Assembly: GCA_003158415.1 (NCBI GenBank)
Contig: PMJA01000228.1
Span: 1 to 7,276 of the forward strand
Direction: 5' to 3'
Origin: Methylobacter sp.
GTDB taxonomy: Bacteria; Pseudomonadota; Gammaproteobacteria; Methylococcales; Methylomonadaceae
Length of the DNA stretch: 7,276 bases
In this document: positions 1-6,790 of the stretch, one piece after another
Layout of the letters: each line of letters begins with the position of its first letter
Numbering within the stretch: position 1 is the stretch's first letter
Notes under the pieces: model-generated
The model's database searches: none
What the model was told of the DNA's origin: nothing
Seen by the model: only the letters and a program-made list of their open reading frames with translations
Program-made: the position numbers and the translations under genes

Positions 1-40
1 AGTTTCTGCCGGTGCCGATTAATTAATAGGCGTCGATTGG

Positions 41-184
41 ATGAAGTATGTTGTTACCTTGTTGACTTTAGTTGCGGCTATTGCCTCATACATTATCGGC
101 GCGTCTTCCGGCGTCGTCGTATTCCTGATCTCAGGATTACTACTGGAAGGCATATTCTGGCTGCGTATTTTTCGACGAAAGTAA
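41..184 (+). CDS. Small two-helix inner-membrane protein, 47 aa
   Basis: This short reading frame runs from ATG at 41 to TAA at 182-184. It encodes 47 residues that are almost entirely hydrophobic. A first probable membrane segment spans residues 3-20, a Gly-Ala-Ser-Ser-Gly turn follows, and a second segment spans residues 24-41. The protein ends in a positively charged tail (LRIFRRK), which suggests a helical hairpin with the tail on the cytoplasmic side. A weak AGG at 28-30 lies 10 bases before the ATG. No enzymatic motif is present, and the role is unknown. Small proteins of this general shape are common in Gammaproteobacteria, but I cannot name a family with certainty. Its stop codon abuts a transposase remnant in the same frame, so the gene may sit at the edge of an old insertion. 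The coherent hydrophobic pattern favours a real gene, while the short length and weak ribosome-binding site limit confidence. Confidence 0.55.
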   Translation: MKYVVTLLTLVAAIASYIIGASSGVVVFLISGLLLEGIFWLRIFRRK

Positions 185-187
185 CGG

Positions 188-330
188 TTACTTGATCACG
201 GTATTGAAGCCTTTGAGCGTTATGTTGCATTAGCCGTATTGTCACGTAACATTCAAAAATTGGGTGTAATCATACGCGACAGGGCGCAGAGCAGCGGGTG
301 TTGGCCGAAAAACAAAAACGGGCTGCCTGA
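188..330 (+). pseudogene. Transposase C-terminal remnant, frameshifted
   Basis: From about 188 one frame reads a transposase-like tail with the core GIEAFERYVALAVLSRNIQ (residues encoded at about 200-256), continuing to IRDR at 272-283. The frame then runs on into low-quality sequence. Two bases later, in another frame, the expected continuation appears as AEQRVLAEKQKRAA (286-327), followed by TGA at 328-330. The break lies in a GCGC tandem at 284-287, so a 2-base insertion explains it. A 'GIE-FERYVAL-V-RN' block followed by a short Lys/Arg/Glu-rich tail resembles the C-terminal end of insertion-sequence transposases. My best guess is an ISNCY-like group, from memory and not verified. Only about 45 residues remain, so the element is dead. 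The upstream part is absent, because the 47-aa membrane gene ends at 184 in the same frame. The transposase identity is likely but rests on the motif alone. Confidence 0.55.
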
Positions 331-526
331 CGCTTTTTTGACAAGAGCCGAAAGATTATCCACAGGGAAGGTGTGCCTACAATTTGTAATTTATAGGAAT
401 AATTCCGAATGGTGGCTAGTAAATCAGGAAATGAATCGTTTTTTTCCTGTGCAGAAAAAATTTTCAAAAATAAAGATTCCTGATTTTGAGCGGTTTTTTT
501 TGAAAAGTGGCTTTTTCGTTCAGGCA
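331..526. other. AT-rich non-coding spacer between convergent reading directions
   Basis: No convincing gene lies between the transposase stop at 330 and the glycosyltransferase stop at 527-529. The plus-strand frame open through here is the out-of-frame run-on of the transposase remnant and then the antisense of the glycosyltransferase. The spacer has long T and A runs (439-445, 455-460, 494-501) and a nested inverted repeat at 421-486. The missing end of the old insertion sequence could lie in this stretch, but I could not identify its terminal repeat without a second copy to compare. Confidence 0.5.
421..486. repeat. Nested inverted repeat, possible terminator
   Basis: AAATCAGGAA at 421-430 is the exact reverse complement of TTCCTGATTT at 477-486. 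Inside it, TTTTTTC (440-446) pairs with GAAAAAA (454-460) around a 7-base loop. A competing stem also exists between CAGGAAA (425-431) and TTTCCTG (443-449). A run of eight T follows on the plus strand at 494-501, eight bases beyond the plausible plus-strand stem. It lies about 40 bases beyond the stop of the minus-strand glycosyltransferase, so it could end transcripts from either side. The symmetry is visible in the sequence, while the terminator role is inferred and not strong. Confidence 0.4.
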
Positions 527-1546
527 CTAACTATTAAAATGCGCCATTTTCCAGTGACCGGAACAATACAGGTCATGGTTTTTTTTGAAAGGCTCCACTT
601 TGTTATATTCCCAATAGCCATAGAGTTGACCGATATTATTATAAAGGCTACGCGTCATCACGATTATCGGCACATAGGCATAAAGTCCAAGGCGATCATA
701 GCCCTGCTTTTTTAGTTTGTTCAAAACAGGACGGACTAAAGTTAGATACATAAAAATCAGCGTAGCCAAACTCACCAACCAAAACCAATAAGAGTAGAAG
801 CCCAGTAAAAATGTGCCTATCCAAATGGCATGGTTACGTAAATGATAAAATGCCGCCGTTAAATCAGCCTGAGCTATTCGGCCTGTGCCTCTACCATATA
901 AAAAATACTGTTTGGCCAGTTTCTTTAAGTTGGGCCTGGGGCGCCAGGATACGATAGCGTTTGAGGCCAAAGCCACTCTACAGCCTAGTGCCTTGGCTTT
1001 TTGGGCAAACAGAGTGTCTTCGGCAGTATAAAGCCATTCAGGATAACCTCCCGCTGCCGTCCAGATGCTTTTTCTAAACGCCGAATTTCTGCCGTGAAAT
1101 ACGCGGTCATGCTCATTGGCGGAATTGCCTGATGTCGATAAAGCGCCGGCGAAAAGCTCAAACCGGTTAGCAGACTCGATTTTACGAACCCCGGAAACCG
1201 CCGCAAAATCGGGGTTGTCGAGCAAGGGTTTTACCAGCTCTTCAAGCCAAGTCGGTTCCGGGTGGCAACCCCCGTCGGTTGCCGCAATAATGTCGGCATT
1301 CGCGCGAGCGATAGCAATATTACGGCCCTGTGCGATATTTACGCCTTTAGCAACGATGTATTGCAGGCTCGGATTATTCCGCGCGTAATCTTGTAAAAGG
1401 TCCAGGGTTCCATCTGTCGAGCCCCCATCTACGATGATTATTTCATCAGCTTTGCGCGTCTGGGATAAAAATGCATCCAGCAAGTTTTTTATACTATTAC
1501 GTTCGTTTAAAACCGTGGAAATTATCGCAATGGTTTCAGTCTGCAT
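527..1546 (-). CDS. Family 2 glycosyltransferase, membrane-associated, 339 aa
   Basis: This is a GT-A fold, family 2 glycosyltransferase, which transfers a sugar from a nucleotide-sugar donor to a lipid-linked or polysaccharide acceptor at the cytoplasmic face of the membrane. The start of the fold, AIISTVLNE (residues 7-15), is followed by IIIVDGGSTDGT (36-47), the nucleotide-binding strand. TDGGCHP (90-96) sits at the DxD-equivalent metal site, GRNSAFRKS at 152-160, and the catalytic-type ED at 176-177 (TAEDTLFA). WRPRPN (201-206) fills the usual post-catalytic position. Hydrophobic segments at about 239-272 and 287-300 should anchor the C-terminal part in the membrane. The start CAT at 1544-1546 has GGAGA at 1556-1560, nine bases away. 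It lies 109 bases downstream of the acyltransferase on the same strand, probably in one transcript. Family membership is clear, but donor and acceptor cannot be read from sequence. Its line 661-720 is 43% GC, lower than the scpA region. Confidence 0.9.
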   Translation of the reverse strand: MQTETIAIISTVLNERNSIKNLLDAFLSQTRKADEIIIVDGGSTDGTLDLLQDYARNNPSLQYIVAKGVNIAQGRNIAIARANADIIAATDGGCHPEPTWLEELVKPLLDNPDFAAVSGVRKIESANRFELFAGALSTSGNSANEHDRVFHGRNSAFRKSIWTAAGGYPEWLYTAEDTLFAQKAKALGCRVALASNAIVSWRPRPNLKKLAKQYFLYGRGTGRIAQADLTAAFYHLRNHAIWIGTFLLGFYSYWFWLVSLATLIFMYLTLVRPVLNKLKKQGYDRLGLYAYVPIIVMTRSLYNNIGQLYGYWEYNKVEPFKKNHDLYCSGHWKMAHFNS

Positions 1547-1655
1547 TCTTATTTATCTCCAAATTGTACATCAATTAAAAAGTCACCGACGTAGCCGTAG
1601 TAAGCTTAAAACACGAGTCCTGAACGGGTCAACGTTACCGAGTAGATAGCTGGAA

Positions 1656-2771
1656 TTATAAGGAGTGGTCGAAATAATCACCATCAAGAGCGCTTCTAAA
1701 CCAGTTCTGTAACACCGTGTCGGCCAATGGCTGCTCGCTGAAAATCTGATAGCGGTTACCGCGAGAGGACAGAGGCTCATAACCTAATTTTGTAAATAAT
1801 GCCGTGAGTTGCGGTGACGCCACTTCCAGGTTAGCCCAGGAAATGCCTTGATCCCGCCAATGGCTAATCAAAAGCGCCAGCAGCGTTCGCAAGCAGGCTT
1901 CATCGTCTTGAGGATAAAAAATATCTCTTAACACCGCTATGCTGACGGAATCTGAAGCTTTCTGGATGTGCCAGACAGCAAATCCGCGCAGTGTCGATGA
2001 GGCATCGTACAAGGCGCTTAAATGCAGCTGGCAGGTAGGCGCATCAAAAAGCCGCCAGTTTAAATAGGCGCTACTGCGTTCAAGACACGAACTGTAACCG
2101 TGTTTTGCTTGTTCCCACAACTGGTCAAATTGGGTATCGCAATGGAATGTTTGCTTAAGATAAAAGCCTTGATGCGCCTGGAGTTTAGCATCTCGAAATT
2201 GTAGCGAGAAATCCAATAGCCGTCCTAATCGGGATCCTAGTATTTTGCCAAACCGTTTTATTAGGGAGCCTTGAAAGCTTACACGTAATCGAAAGAAATC
2301 ATTATTGGCTCCTCCCACCTCAGAAAAACCAAGTTTTTTATAAACTTTCTGGGTGATAAATCCGGCACTCGTACTTCCTGTGACGATAGCAAATTTTTTG
2401 CTGTCGCCGATTAGCTGTGTGCCCAGCCCTTTTCCGCGATATTGGTGGTCAACTGTGGTATTGGCAGCAAATGCAACGGTCGTCGATAGCCCGTTGAGCC
2501 ACCAAGGCTGTGCAAACATAGCGCGAAAGGCGATCAGGCGGCCTTCGTGTTTAATTCCTACGGCTATTCCCGGTAAGGTTTTTTGCCAGGGGTTATGAAC
2601 AATACGCTGTGCAAACCACTGCTCAACATGGGTAGGTTGATCCTTAAATTCTTCATAGTTGCTGAGTGCAAGCTGAATGCAGTCGGGAATATGCTGTTCA
2701 AAAAGGGTTTCGTATGTGAAAGTTTGCTCGGATTCAGTTGGCATATTAGGTTTTTTCGAAAATTCCTCCAT
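1656..2771 (-). CDS. Two-domain GNAT-type acyltransferase, 371 aa
   Basis: This is a GNAT-superfamily protein expected to move an acyl group from acyl-CoA to an amine. The first domain holds the acyl-CoA-binding signature (Q/RxxGxG/A) as QYRGKGLG at residues 110-117, after a beta strand VAFAANTTV, and ends near YKKLGF (144-149). A middle segment carries RSSAYLNWRL (232-241), which I associate with double-GNAT proteins of exopolysaccharide loci. A second GNAT-like half (about 250-345) contains AVLRDIF and ends in KLGYEPL. The tail GDYFD (364-368) also recalls those proteins. With a glycosyltransferase downstream, N-acylation of an amino-sugar is a reasonable inference, not shown. The start is uncertain. 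ATG at 2771 is used here, with a weak AGG eight bases upstream. A TTG at 2774 is less likely. ATG at 2742-2744 would begin at residue 10 and has the strong GGAGG only at about 19-20 bases, which is too far. The promoter should lie in 2826-2990. Confidence 0.8.
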   Translation of the reverse strand: MEEFSKKPNMPTESEQTFTYETLFEQHIPDCIQLALSNYEEFKDQPTHVEQWFAQRIVHNPWQKTLPGIAVGIKHEGRLIAFRAMFAQPWWLNGLSTTVAFAANTTVDHQYRGKGLGTQLIGDSKKFAIVTGSTSAGFITQKVYKKLGFSEVGGANNDFFRLRVSFQGSLIKRFGKILGSRLGRLLDFSLQFRDAKLQAHQGFYLKQTFHCDTQFDQLWEQAKHGYSSCLERSSAYLNWRLFDAPTCQLHLSALYDASSTLRGFAVWHIQKASDSVSIAVLRDIFYPQDDEACLRTLLALLISHWRDQGISWANLEVASPQLTALFTKLGYEPLSSRGNRYQIFSEQPLADTVLQNWFRSALDGDYFDHSL

Positions 2772-2825
2772 CAAAAGAACCTGACTCGATTCAGTTTGAT
2801 TAATCGAGTCGGGTTCTTTTGATGG
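2768..2825. repeat. Long near-perfect hairpin over the acyltransferase start
   Basis: The left arm at 2768-2791 and the right arm at 2802-2825 are 24-base reverse complements with one mismatch (T at 2782 against G at 2811, a wobble pair in plus-strand RNA). The loop is 10 bases (2792-2801). The outer part contains AAAAGAAC on the left and GTTCTTTT on the right around a GC-richer core, which is the layout of a bidirectional factor-independent terminator. The surroundings do not fit that role, because the flanking genes diverge and no gene obviously ends here. In the minus-strand transcript the hairpin would form in the leader and include the ATG at 2771, so it could mask the start or attenuate transcription. 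It could also be a displaced terminator left by a rearrangement. Confidence 0.8.
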
Positions 2826-3063
2826 GTAATTGCGACAACATTGGACAGTTATCCATTTTGCCGTATCGTGATTACTTTATTAGGCGGCTCATTATAATAG
2901 TGACATAAACTTGTTTCTCCAAATAATTTATATAGATACAGCAATTTTCTTTATGGGAAAATATGCGAAGACAGTCTTGTCTTTATAATTATGGATGTAG
3001 TACGATGCCGTCAGTCAGGACGTCAACAGCATCTGGAGATGAGGCATTGGAAAAGGCAGAAAT
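2826..3063. promoter_or_regulatory. Divergent promoter region between acyltransferase and scpA
   Basis: This 238-base AT-rich stretch separates two divergent genes and should hold both promoters. ATTATAAT at 2891-2898 is its own reverse complement, so it offers a -10 box (TATAAT) in each direction, though no good -35 box stands at 16-18 bases on either side. For scpA a second exact TATAAT lies at 2984-2989. An alternative pair is TTGTCT (2977-2982) with TACGAT (3001-3006), spaced 18 bases. I see no cobalamin riboswitch: the region has no recognisable B12-box (GCCACTG-type) motif. A short frame from ATG at 2991 overlaps scpA out of frame and looks non-coding. Confidence 0.4.
2984..2989 (+). 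promoter_or_regulatory. Candidate -10 box for scpA-meaB
   Basis: TATAAT here matches the sigma-70 consensus exactly and lies 74 bases before the scpA start codon, which would give a leader of roughly 65-70 bases. The -35 region at 17-base spacing (2961-2966, ATATGC) is poor, so this would need an activator or may be chance in AT-rich DNA. Confidence 0.3.
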
Positions 3064-5229
3064 ATGAGCAAGGCACCCGAAGTGAGCATCCCCTCGATTG
3101 AGACTTGGGTCAATGCGGCTGCCAAGTCGGCCCCCGATGGTGATATATCGCGGCTGAACTGGGTTACACCGGAGGGTCTCACCGTAAAACCGCTCTACAC
3201 CAAGGCCGATGTCGAGGGACTCCCCTACACTGACACGCTGCCGGGTTTCGCGCCTTTCCTGCGCGGGCCGCAAGCCAGCATGTATGCAGGGCGGCCATGG
3301 ACCATACGTCAATACGCCGGGTTTTCAACGGCTGAGGCTTCCAATGCGTTTTACCGTCAGGCGCTGGCCGCAGGCGGGCAGGGCGTATCGGTGGCTTTCG
3401 ATCTGGCCACTCATCGCGGTTATGACTCGGAGCATCCACGCGTGACGGGCGACGTCGGCAAGGCCGGCGTGGCGATTGATTCCGTGGAGGACATGAAGAT
3501 CCTGTTTGACGGTATTCCGCTCGATAAGGTTTCGGTGTCGATGACCATGAACGGCGCTGTGCTGCCGATCCTTGCCGGCTACGTAGTGGCCGCAGAGGAA
3601 CAGGGCGTGTCGCAGGATCAGCTTTCAGGAACGATCCAGAACGATATTCTCAAGGAGTTCATGGTTCGCAATACCTACATCTATCCGCCTGAGCCGTCGA
3701 TGCGCATCATTGCCGACATCATCGGTTACACGGCAAAGCACATGCCCAAGTTTAACTCGATCTCCATCTCCGGCTACCACATGCAGGAAGCCGGGGCGAC
3801 CCAAGCGCTGGAACTCGCCTTCACGCTGGCCGACGGACGTGAGTATGTGAAAACGGCGCTGGCTTCGGGCATGGATGTGGATGATTTCGCCGGACGCCTA
3901 TCCTTTTTCTGGGCCGTCGGCATGAACTTCTATCTCGAAATAGCCAAAATGCGTGCCGCGCGACTGCTGTGGTGGCGGATCATGAATGAGTTCAATCCGA
4001 AGAACCCGAAGTCCTTGATGCTGCGTACGCACTGTCAGACTTCGGGTTGGTCGCTCGCCGAGCAAGATCCTTACAACAATGTGGTGCGCACCACTATTGA
4101 AGCCATGGCCGCAGTGTTTGGCGGTACACAAAGCTTACACACCAACTCGCTCGACGAAGCCATAGCGCTGCCCACCGAATTTTCATCCCGCATCGCACGT
4201 AATACCCAGCTCATCATTCAGGAAGAAACGCACATCACTCATGTAATCGATCCCTGGGCAGGCAGCTACATGATGGAAAAGCTGACGCAGGACATTGCCG
4301 ACGAGGCCTGGCGCATCATTGCAGAAGTTGACAGTATAGGCGGCATGACGAAGGCCGTGCAGAGCGGATGGGCCAAGATGCAGATCGAGAAATGTGCGGC
4401 GGAAAAGCAGGCTCGCATAGATTCCGGTAAGGATGTGATCGTTGGGGTGAATAAGTACAAGCTCAAGGAGGAGGCCCCGATAGATTTTCGCGACGTGGAC
4501 AATCATGCCGTGCGTGACAGTCAGATCGACCGCCTGAAGAAAATTCGTGAAACACGCAGTAGCGAGGCCGTTCAATCGGCGCTGGCGGCATTGACCGGCG
4601 CGGCGCAGACGGGGAGCGGAAATCTGCTCGATCTGGCCATCAAGGCGAGCCGACTGCGTGCTACCGTTGGCGAAATCTCGGATGCTCTGGAAACGGTATG
4701 GGGTCGTCATCGCGCCACCAATCAAACGGTGTCGGGGGTCTATAGTGCGGCGTTTGGCGAGGATGGAACCATGCAGGCAATCCGCAGCCTGACCGACAGC
4801 TTTGCACTTGCAGAGGGGCGACGCCCGCGCATCATGATTGCCAAACTGGGGCAGGACGGTCATGACCGCGGCGCCAACGTCGTCGCTACGGCGTTTGCCG
4901 ACCTCGGCTTCGATGTCGACGTTGGGCCGCTATTCCAGACGCCGGAAGAGGCGGCGCGTCAGGCCGTTGAAAACGACGTGCATGCGATAGGCGTTTCCAC
5001 CCTGGCCGCAGGTCACAAGACGCTGGTGCCGGCGCTGATTAAGGCGCTACGCGACCAGGGCGCCGACGATATTGTCATCATTGTTGGCGGTGTGATTCCG
5101 GCGCAGGACTACGATGAGCTTTACAAAGCGGGCATCGCCGGTATTTTCGGGCCGGGTACGCCGATTCCGCAATGCGCCAACGAAGTTTTGCGCGCCATTC
5201 GCGCAAAACACCTGTCGGCCAGCGACTGA
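3064..5229 (+). CDS. scpA: Methylmalonyl-CoA mutase, single-chain, 721 aa
   Basis: This adenosylcobalamin-dependent enzyme interconverts (R)-methylmalonyl-CoA and succinyl-CoA by a radical carbon-skeleton rearrangement in the cytosol. The N-terminal TIM-barrel substrate domain shows [12 protein letters not shown] (58-69), [12 protein letters not shown] (77-88, with the cofactor-stacking Tyr at 84), VRNTYIYPP (201-209, Arg202), [12 protein letters not shown] (234-245, with Tyr238/His239) and [10 protein letters not shown] (353-362). These residues match the substrate and radical-site residues known from the Propionibacterium enzyme at a constant offset of five. The C-terminal B12 domain has [10 protein letters not shown] (594-603), where His600 is the lower axial cobalt ligand supported by Asp598 and Lys594. 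[11 protein letters not shown] (643-653) and VGGVIP (674-679) follow. The length and the single-chain form resemble E. coli Sbm/ScpA, so a homodimer is expected. ATG 3064 is preceded by AAGG at 3053-3056, and an in-frame TGA at 3040-3042 blocks any earlier start. Eight bases separate it from meaB. Confidence 0.97.
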   Translation: MSKAPEVSIPSIETWVNAAAKSAPDGDISRLNWVTPEGLTVKPLYTKADVEGLPYTDTLPGFAPFLRGPQASMYAGRPWTIRQYAGFSTAEASNAFYRQALAAGGQGVSVAFDLATHRGYDSEHPRVTGDVGKAGVAIDSVEDMKILFDGIPLDKVSVSMTMNGAVLPILAGYVVAAEEQGVSQDQLSGTIQNDILKEFMVRNTYIYPPEPSMRIIADIIGYTAKHMPKFNSISISGYHMQEAGATQALELAFTLADGREYVKTALASGMDVDDFAGRLSFFWAVGMNFYLEIAKMRAARLLWWRIMNEFNPKNPKSLMLRTHCQTSGWSLAEQDPYNNVVRTTIEAMAAVFGGTQSLHTNSLDEAIALPTEFSSRIARNTQLIIQEETHITHVIDPWAGSYMMEKLTQDIADEAWRIIAEVDSIGGMTKAVQSGWAKMQIEKCAAEKQARIDSGKDVIVGVNKYKLKEEAPIDFRDVDNHAVRDSQIDRLKKIRETRSSEAVQSALAALTGAAQTGSGNLLDLAIKASRLRATVGEISDALETVWGRHRATNQTVSGVYSAAFGEDGTMQAIRSLTDSFALAEGRRPRIMIAKLGQDGHDRGANVVATAFADLGFDVDVGPLFQTPEEAARQAVENDVHAIGVSTLAAGHKTLVPALIKALRDQGADDIVIIVGGVIPAQDYDELYKAGIAGIFGPGTPIPQCANEVLRAIRAKHLSASD

Positions 5230-5237
5230 CGTTCGCG

Positions 5238-6254
5238 ATGCCTCCCTTGCCAAAACTGAGCCAAGCCTGCCCTAACGCGCAGGACACTTTGCTCGTCGAC
5301 GGCTTGCTGGCCGGAAATCGCCGTGCATTGGCCAAAGCCATCACCCTGATAGAGTCGACGCGCCCCGATCATAGGCAGAGGGCGCAGAAATTGCTGGACA
5401 CGCTTTTTCCACATACCGGTCGCTCGATACGGATTGGCATCTCGGGCATACCGGGAGTGGGAAAGTCGACTTTCATTGAAGCGCTGGGAGTGTATTTGAT
5501 TGAAGGCGGACATCGTGTGGCGGTGCTTGCGGTTGATCCATCGTCAAGTGTTAATGGCGGATCGATTCTCGGCGACAAGACACGCATGGAACGGCTCTCT
5601 CAGCGCACGGAAGCTTTTATCCGGCCTTCGCCATCCTCCGGCAATCTCGGAGGTGTGGCCGAATACACGCGTGAAACCTTGCTGCTGTGTGAAGCCGCAG
5701 GCTATGACATCATCATTGTCGAGACGGTGGGCGTCGGCCAATCTGAAACGGCAGTGGCGGGTATGACCGATGTCTTTGTATTGCTACAGCTGCCGAATGC
5801 CGGTGACGATTTACAGGCGATTAAGAAGGGTATCATGGAACTTGCCGATTTGGTGGTGTTCAACAAGGCCGACATTGATCCGCTGGCGGCACAGCTTGCT
5901 GCTACACAAATGCGCTTGGCGCTGTCCACGCTGCGTCCGGCCTCCCTCAACTGGCAGCCCTCGGTGCTGACGCTGTCGGCAACCAGAAAGGATGGACTTG
6001 TAGAGTTCTGGCAACACATCGAAAAATTCAGGCGCACACTGACGGCTAGCGGCGAAATTGAGGCGCGGCGTAGCCGTCAGGCGCTGGACTGGATGTGGCA
6101 GCAGATCGATTCAGGCTTGCGTAGCCGTTTTCGTGAGCACCCCGGCGTGAAGATGGCATTAGCCGAGCTATCCGTTTCTGTTGAAGTCGGTACGACAACG
6201 CCGACTGCTGCGGCACAGCACCTGCTAGCCCTGTGCTACGACTTCAAGTCATAA
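5238..6254 (+). CDS. meaB: MeaB/ArgK-type G3E GTPase, mutase chaperone, 338 aa
   Basis: This is the GTPase of the MeaB/MMAA/ArgK family, which binds methylmalonyl-CoA mutase, gates delivery of adenosylcobalamin and limits inactivation of the enzyme. The older label 'LAO/AO transport kinase' for this family is misleading. The Walker A/P-loop is GIPGVGKST (residues 70-78). AVDPSSS (98-104) follows, then ILGDKTRM (110-117), a family signature. ETVGVGQSE (162-170) is the switch II block, NKAD (209-212) gives guanine specificity, and SATRKDG (247-253) is the G5 region. The C-terminal arm (about 270-338) is helical and should dimerise. The start at 5238 was chosen because it lies just eight bases past the scpA stop and matches family length. 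The in-frame ATG at 5172 would add 22 atypical residues inside scpA. No Shine-Dalgarno sequence is seen, so translational coupling to scpA is likely. The strict neighbourhood with the mutase matches E. coli scpA-argK. Confidence 0.95.
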   Translation: MPPLPKLSQACPNAQDTLLVDGLLAGNRRALAKAITLIESTRPDHRQRAQKLLDTLFPHTGRSIRIGISGIPGVGKSTFIEALGVYLIEGGHRVAVLAVDPSSSVNGGSILGDKTRMERLSQRTEAFIRPSPSSGNLGGVAEYTRETLLLCEAAGYDIIIVETVGVGQSETAVAGMTDVFVLLQLPNAGDDLQAIKKGIMELADLVVFNKADIDPLAAQLAATQMRLALSTLRPASLNWQPSVLTLSATRKDGLVEFWQHIEKFRRTLTASGEIEARRSRQALDWMWQQIDSGLRSRFREHPGVKMALAELSVSVEVGTTTPTAAAQHLLALCYDFKS

Positions 6255-6262
6255 AAAAACCC

Positions 6263-6282
6263 GTTATTTGGGGCTAAATAAC
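6263..6282 (+). terminator. Weak hairpin after meaB
   Basis: GTTATTT (6263-6269) and AAATAAC (6276-6282) form a 7-bp stem with a GGGGCT loop, eight bases after the meaB stop. It sits where a terminator would be expected, but the stem is AT-rich and TATAATTA, not a T run, follows. It may end the scpA-meaB transcript weakly or not at all. Confidence 0.3.
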
Positions 6283-6407
6283 TATAATTACCGATTTTCT
6301 TGTTGAAAATGGAAATTTTAAATTTTACCTCAAAAAAATCAATGCGCTTTGAGAAGTGCTAGTCCGTTCCTCTGTAATGACTTCATAACAAGCTCCACAC
6401 GGGCAAA

Positions 6408-6452
6408 ATTAGTGATGTTATAGGCGGCAGTCTGCCCTATATGCACACTAAT
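6408..6452. repeat. 45-bp imperfect hairpin
   Basis: Paired segments from outside in are ATTAGTG (6408-6414) with CACTAAT (6446-6452), TG (6416-6417) with CA (6444-6445), TATAG (6419-6423) with CTATA (6437-6441), and GGCA (6426-6429) with TGCC (6433-6436) around a 3-base loop. This gives 18 pairs interrupted by small bulges. There is no adjacent T run on the plus strand, and only a TTTT on the minus side (6404-6407). It could be a REP-like repeat, a small RNA stem or an insertion-element end. No second copy lies in this window. Confidence 0.6.
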
Positions 6453-6527
6453 CAATGGTAGTGAGCGATAACTTTTTTGCCTGCCGGTCCCCCGCTATAA
6501 CTTTCCATATGCGTAGCACTCCATCAA

Positions 6528-6545
6528 GTGTTGATCAGTCAACAC
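6528..6545. repeat. Short palindrome, 7-bp arms
   Basis: GTGTTGA (6528-6534) and TCAACAC (6539-6545) are exact reverse complements around TCAG. The size fits an operator for a dimeric regulator or a small hairpin. It is more than 300 bases from the next start codon, so a role in controlling the tonB-like gene is uncertain. Confidence 0.35.
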
Positions 6546-6790
6546 ACAAGTAGCAAAAGGTTATTAAAACTGATGCTCAACAAGCAGCCGCTAAATCGCG
6601 GTATTTAGGCAACGTTGCTGTTTACGACTGATTCATCATATTTATAACTTCAATATGTCAATATAAATACTTTAATTACGGTATGTTATGGTTTCTTATT
6701 GCGTTTTTTTTCGGTGTTTTTACGGATTTATAAATATCTGGCATGGTACATGCTTTATTCATAATAACAGTATCAACTATAGCTGGTTGG

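Noticed and set aside
1..40. End of an upstream gene
   Set aside because: Two frames stop here (TAA at 20-22 and 24-26), and with only 6-7 codons visible neither can be chosen.
239..715. 158-aa plus-strand reading frame
   Set aside because: Its first part is the frameshifted run-on of the transposase remnant, and its second half is antisense to the glycosyltransferase. The composition beyond about 283 is not protein-like.
1547..1655. Small gene between acyltransferase and glycosyltransferase
   Set aside because: The 109-base spacer holds no frame with a start signal on the minus strand. It contains only the ribosome-binding site of the glycosyltransferase.
2826..3063. Cobalamin riboswitch upstream of a B12 enzyme
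   Set aside because: No B12-box sequence or suitable long fold was seen, and the space is short for the class.
2991..3101. Short plus-strand frame overlapping the scpA start, as a leader peptide
   Set aside because: It has no Shine-Dalgarno sequence, runs out of frame into scpA and shows no recognisable peptide features.
4183..4863. 226-aa minus-strand frame inside scpA
   Set aside because: It lies entirely antisense to the strongly conserved mutase and is a by-product of its codon usage.
5172..5237. Earlier start for meaB
   Set aside because: It would overlap the conserved end of scpA, and the added 22 residues are unlike the family. ATG 5238 fits better.
6683..6733. 16-residue very hydrophobic peptide frame
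   Set aside because: It lies in T-rich DNA, where Phe/Leu-rich frames arise by chance, and has no clear ribosome-binding site.
6720..6790. Fur box for the tonB-like gene
   Set aside because: AT-rich segments such as those near 6757-6780 match the 19-bp consensus only loosely.
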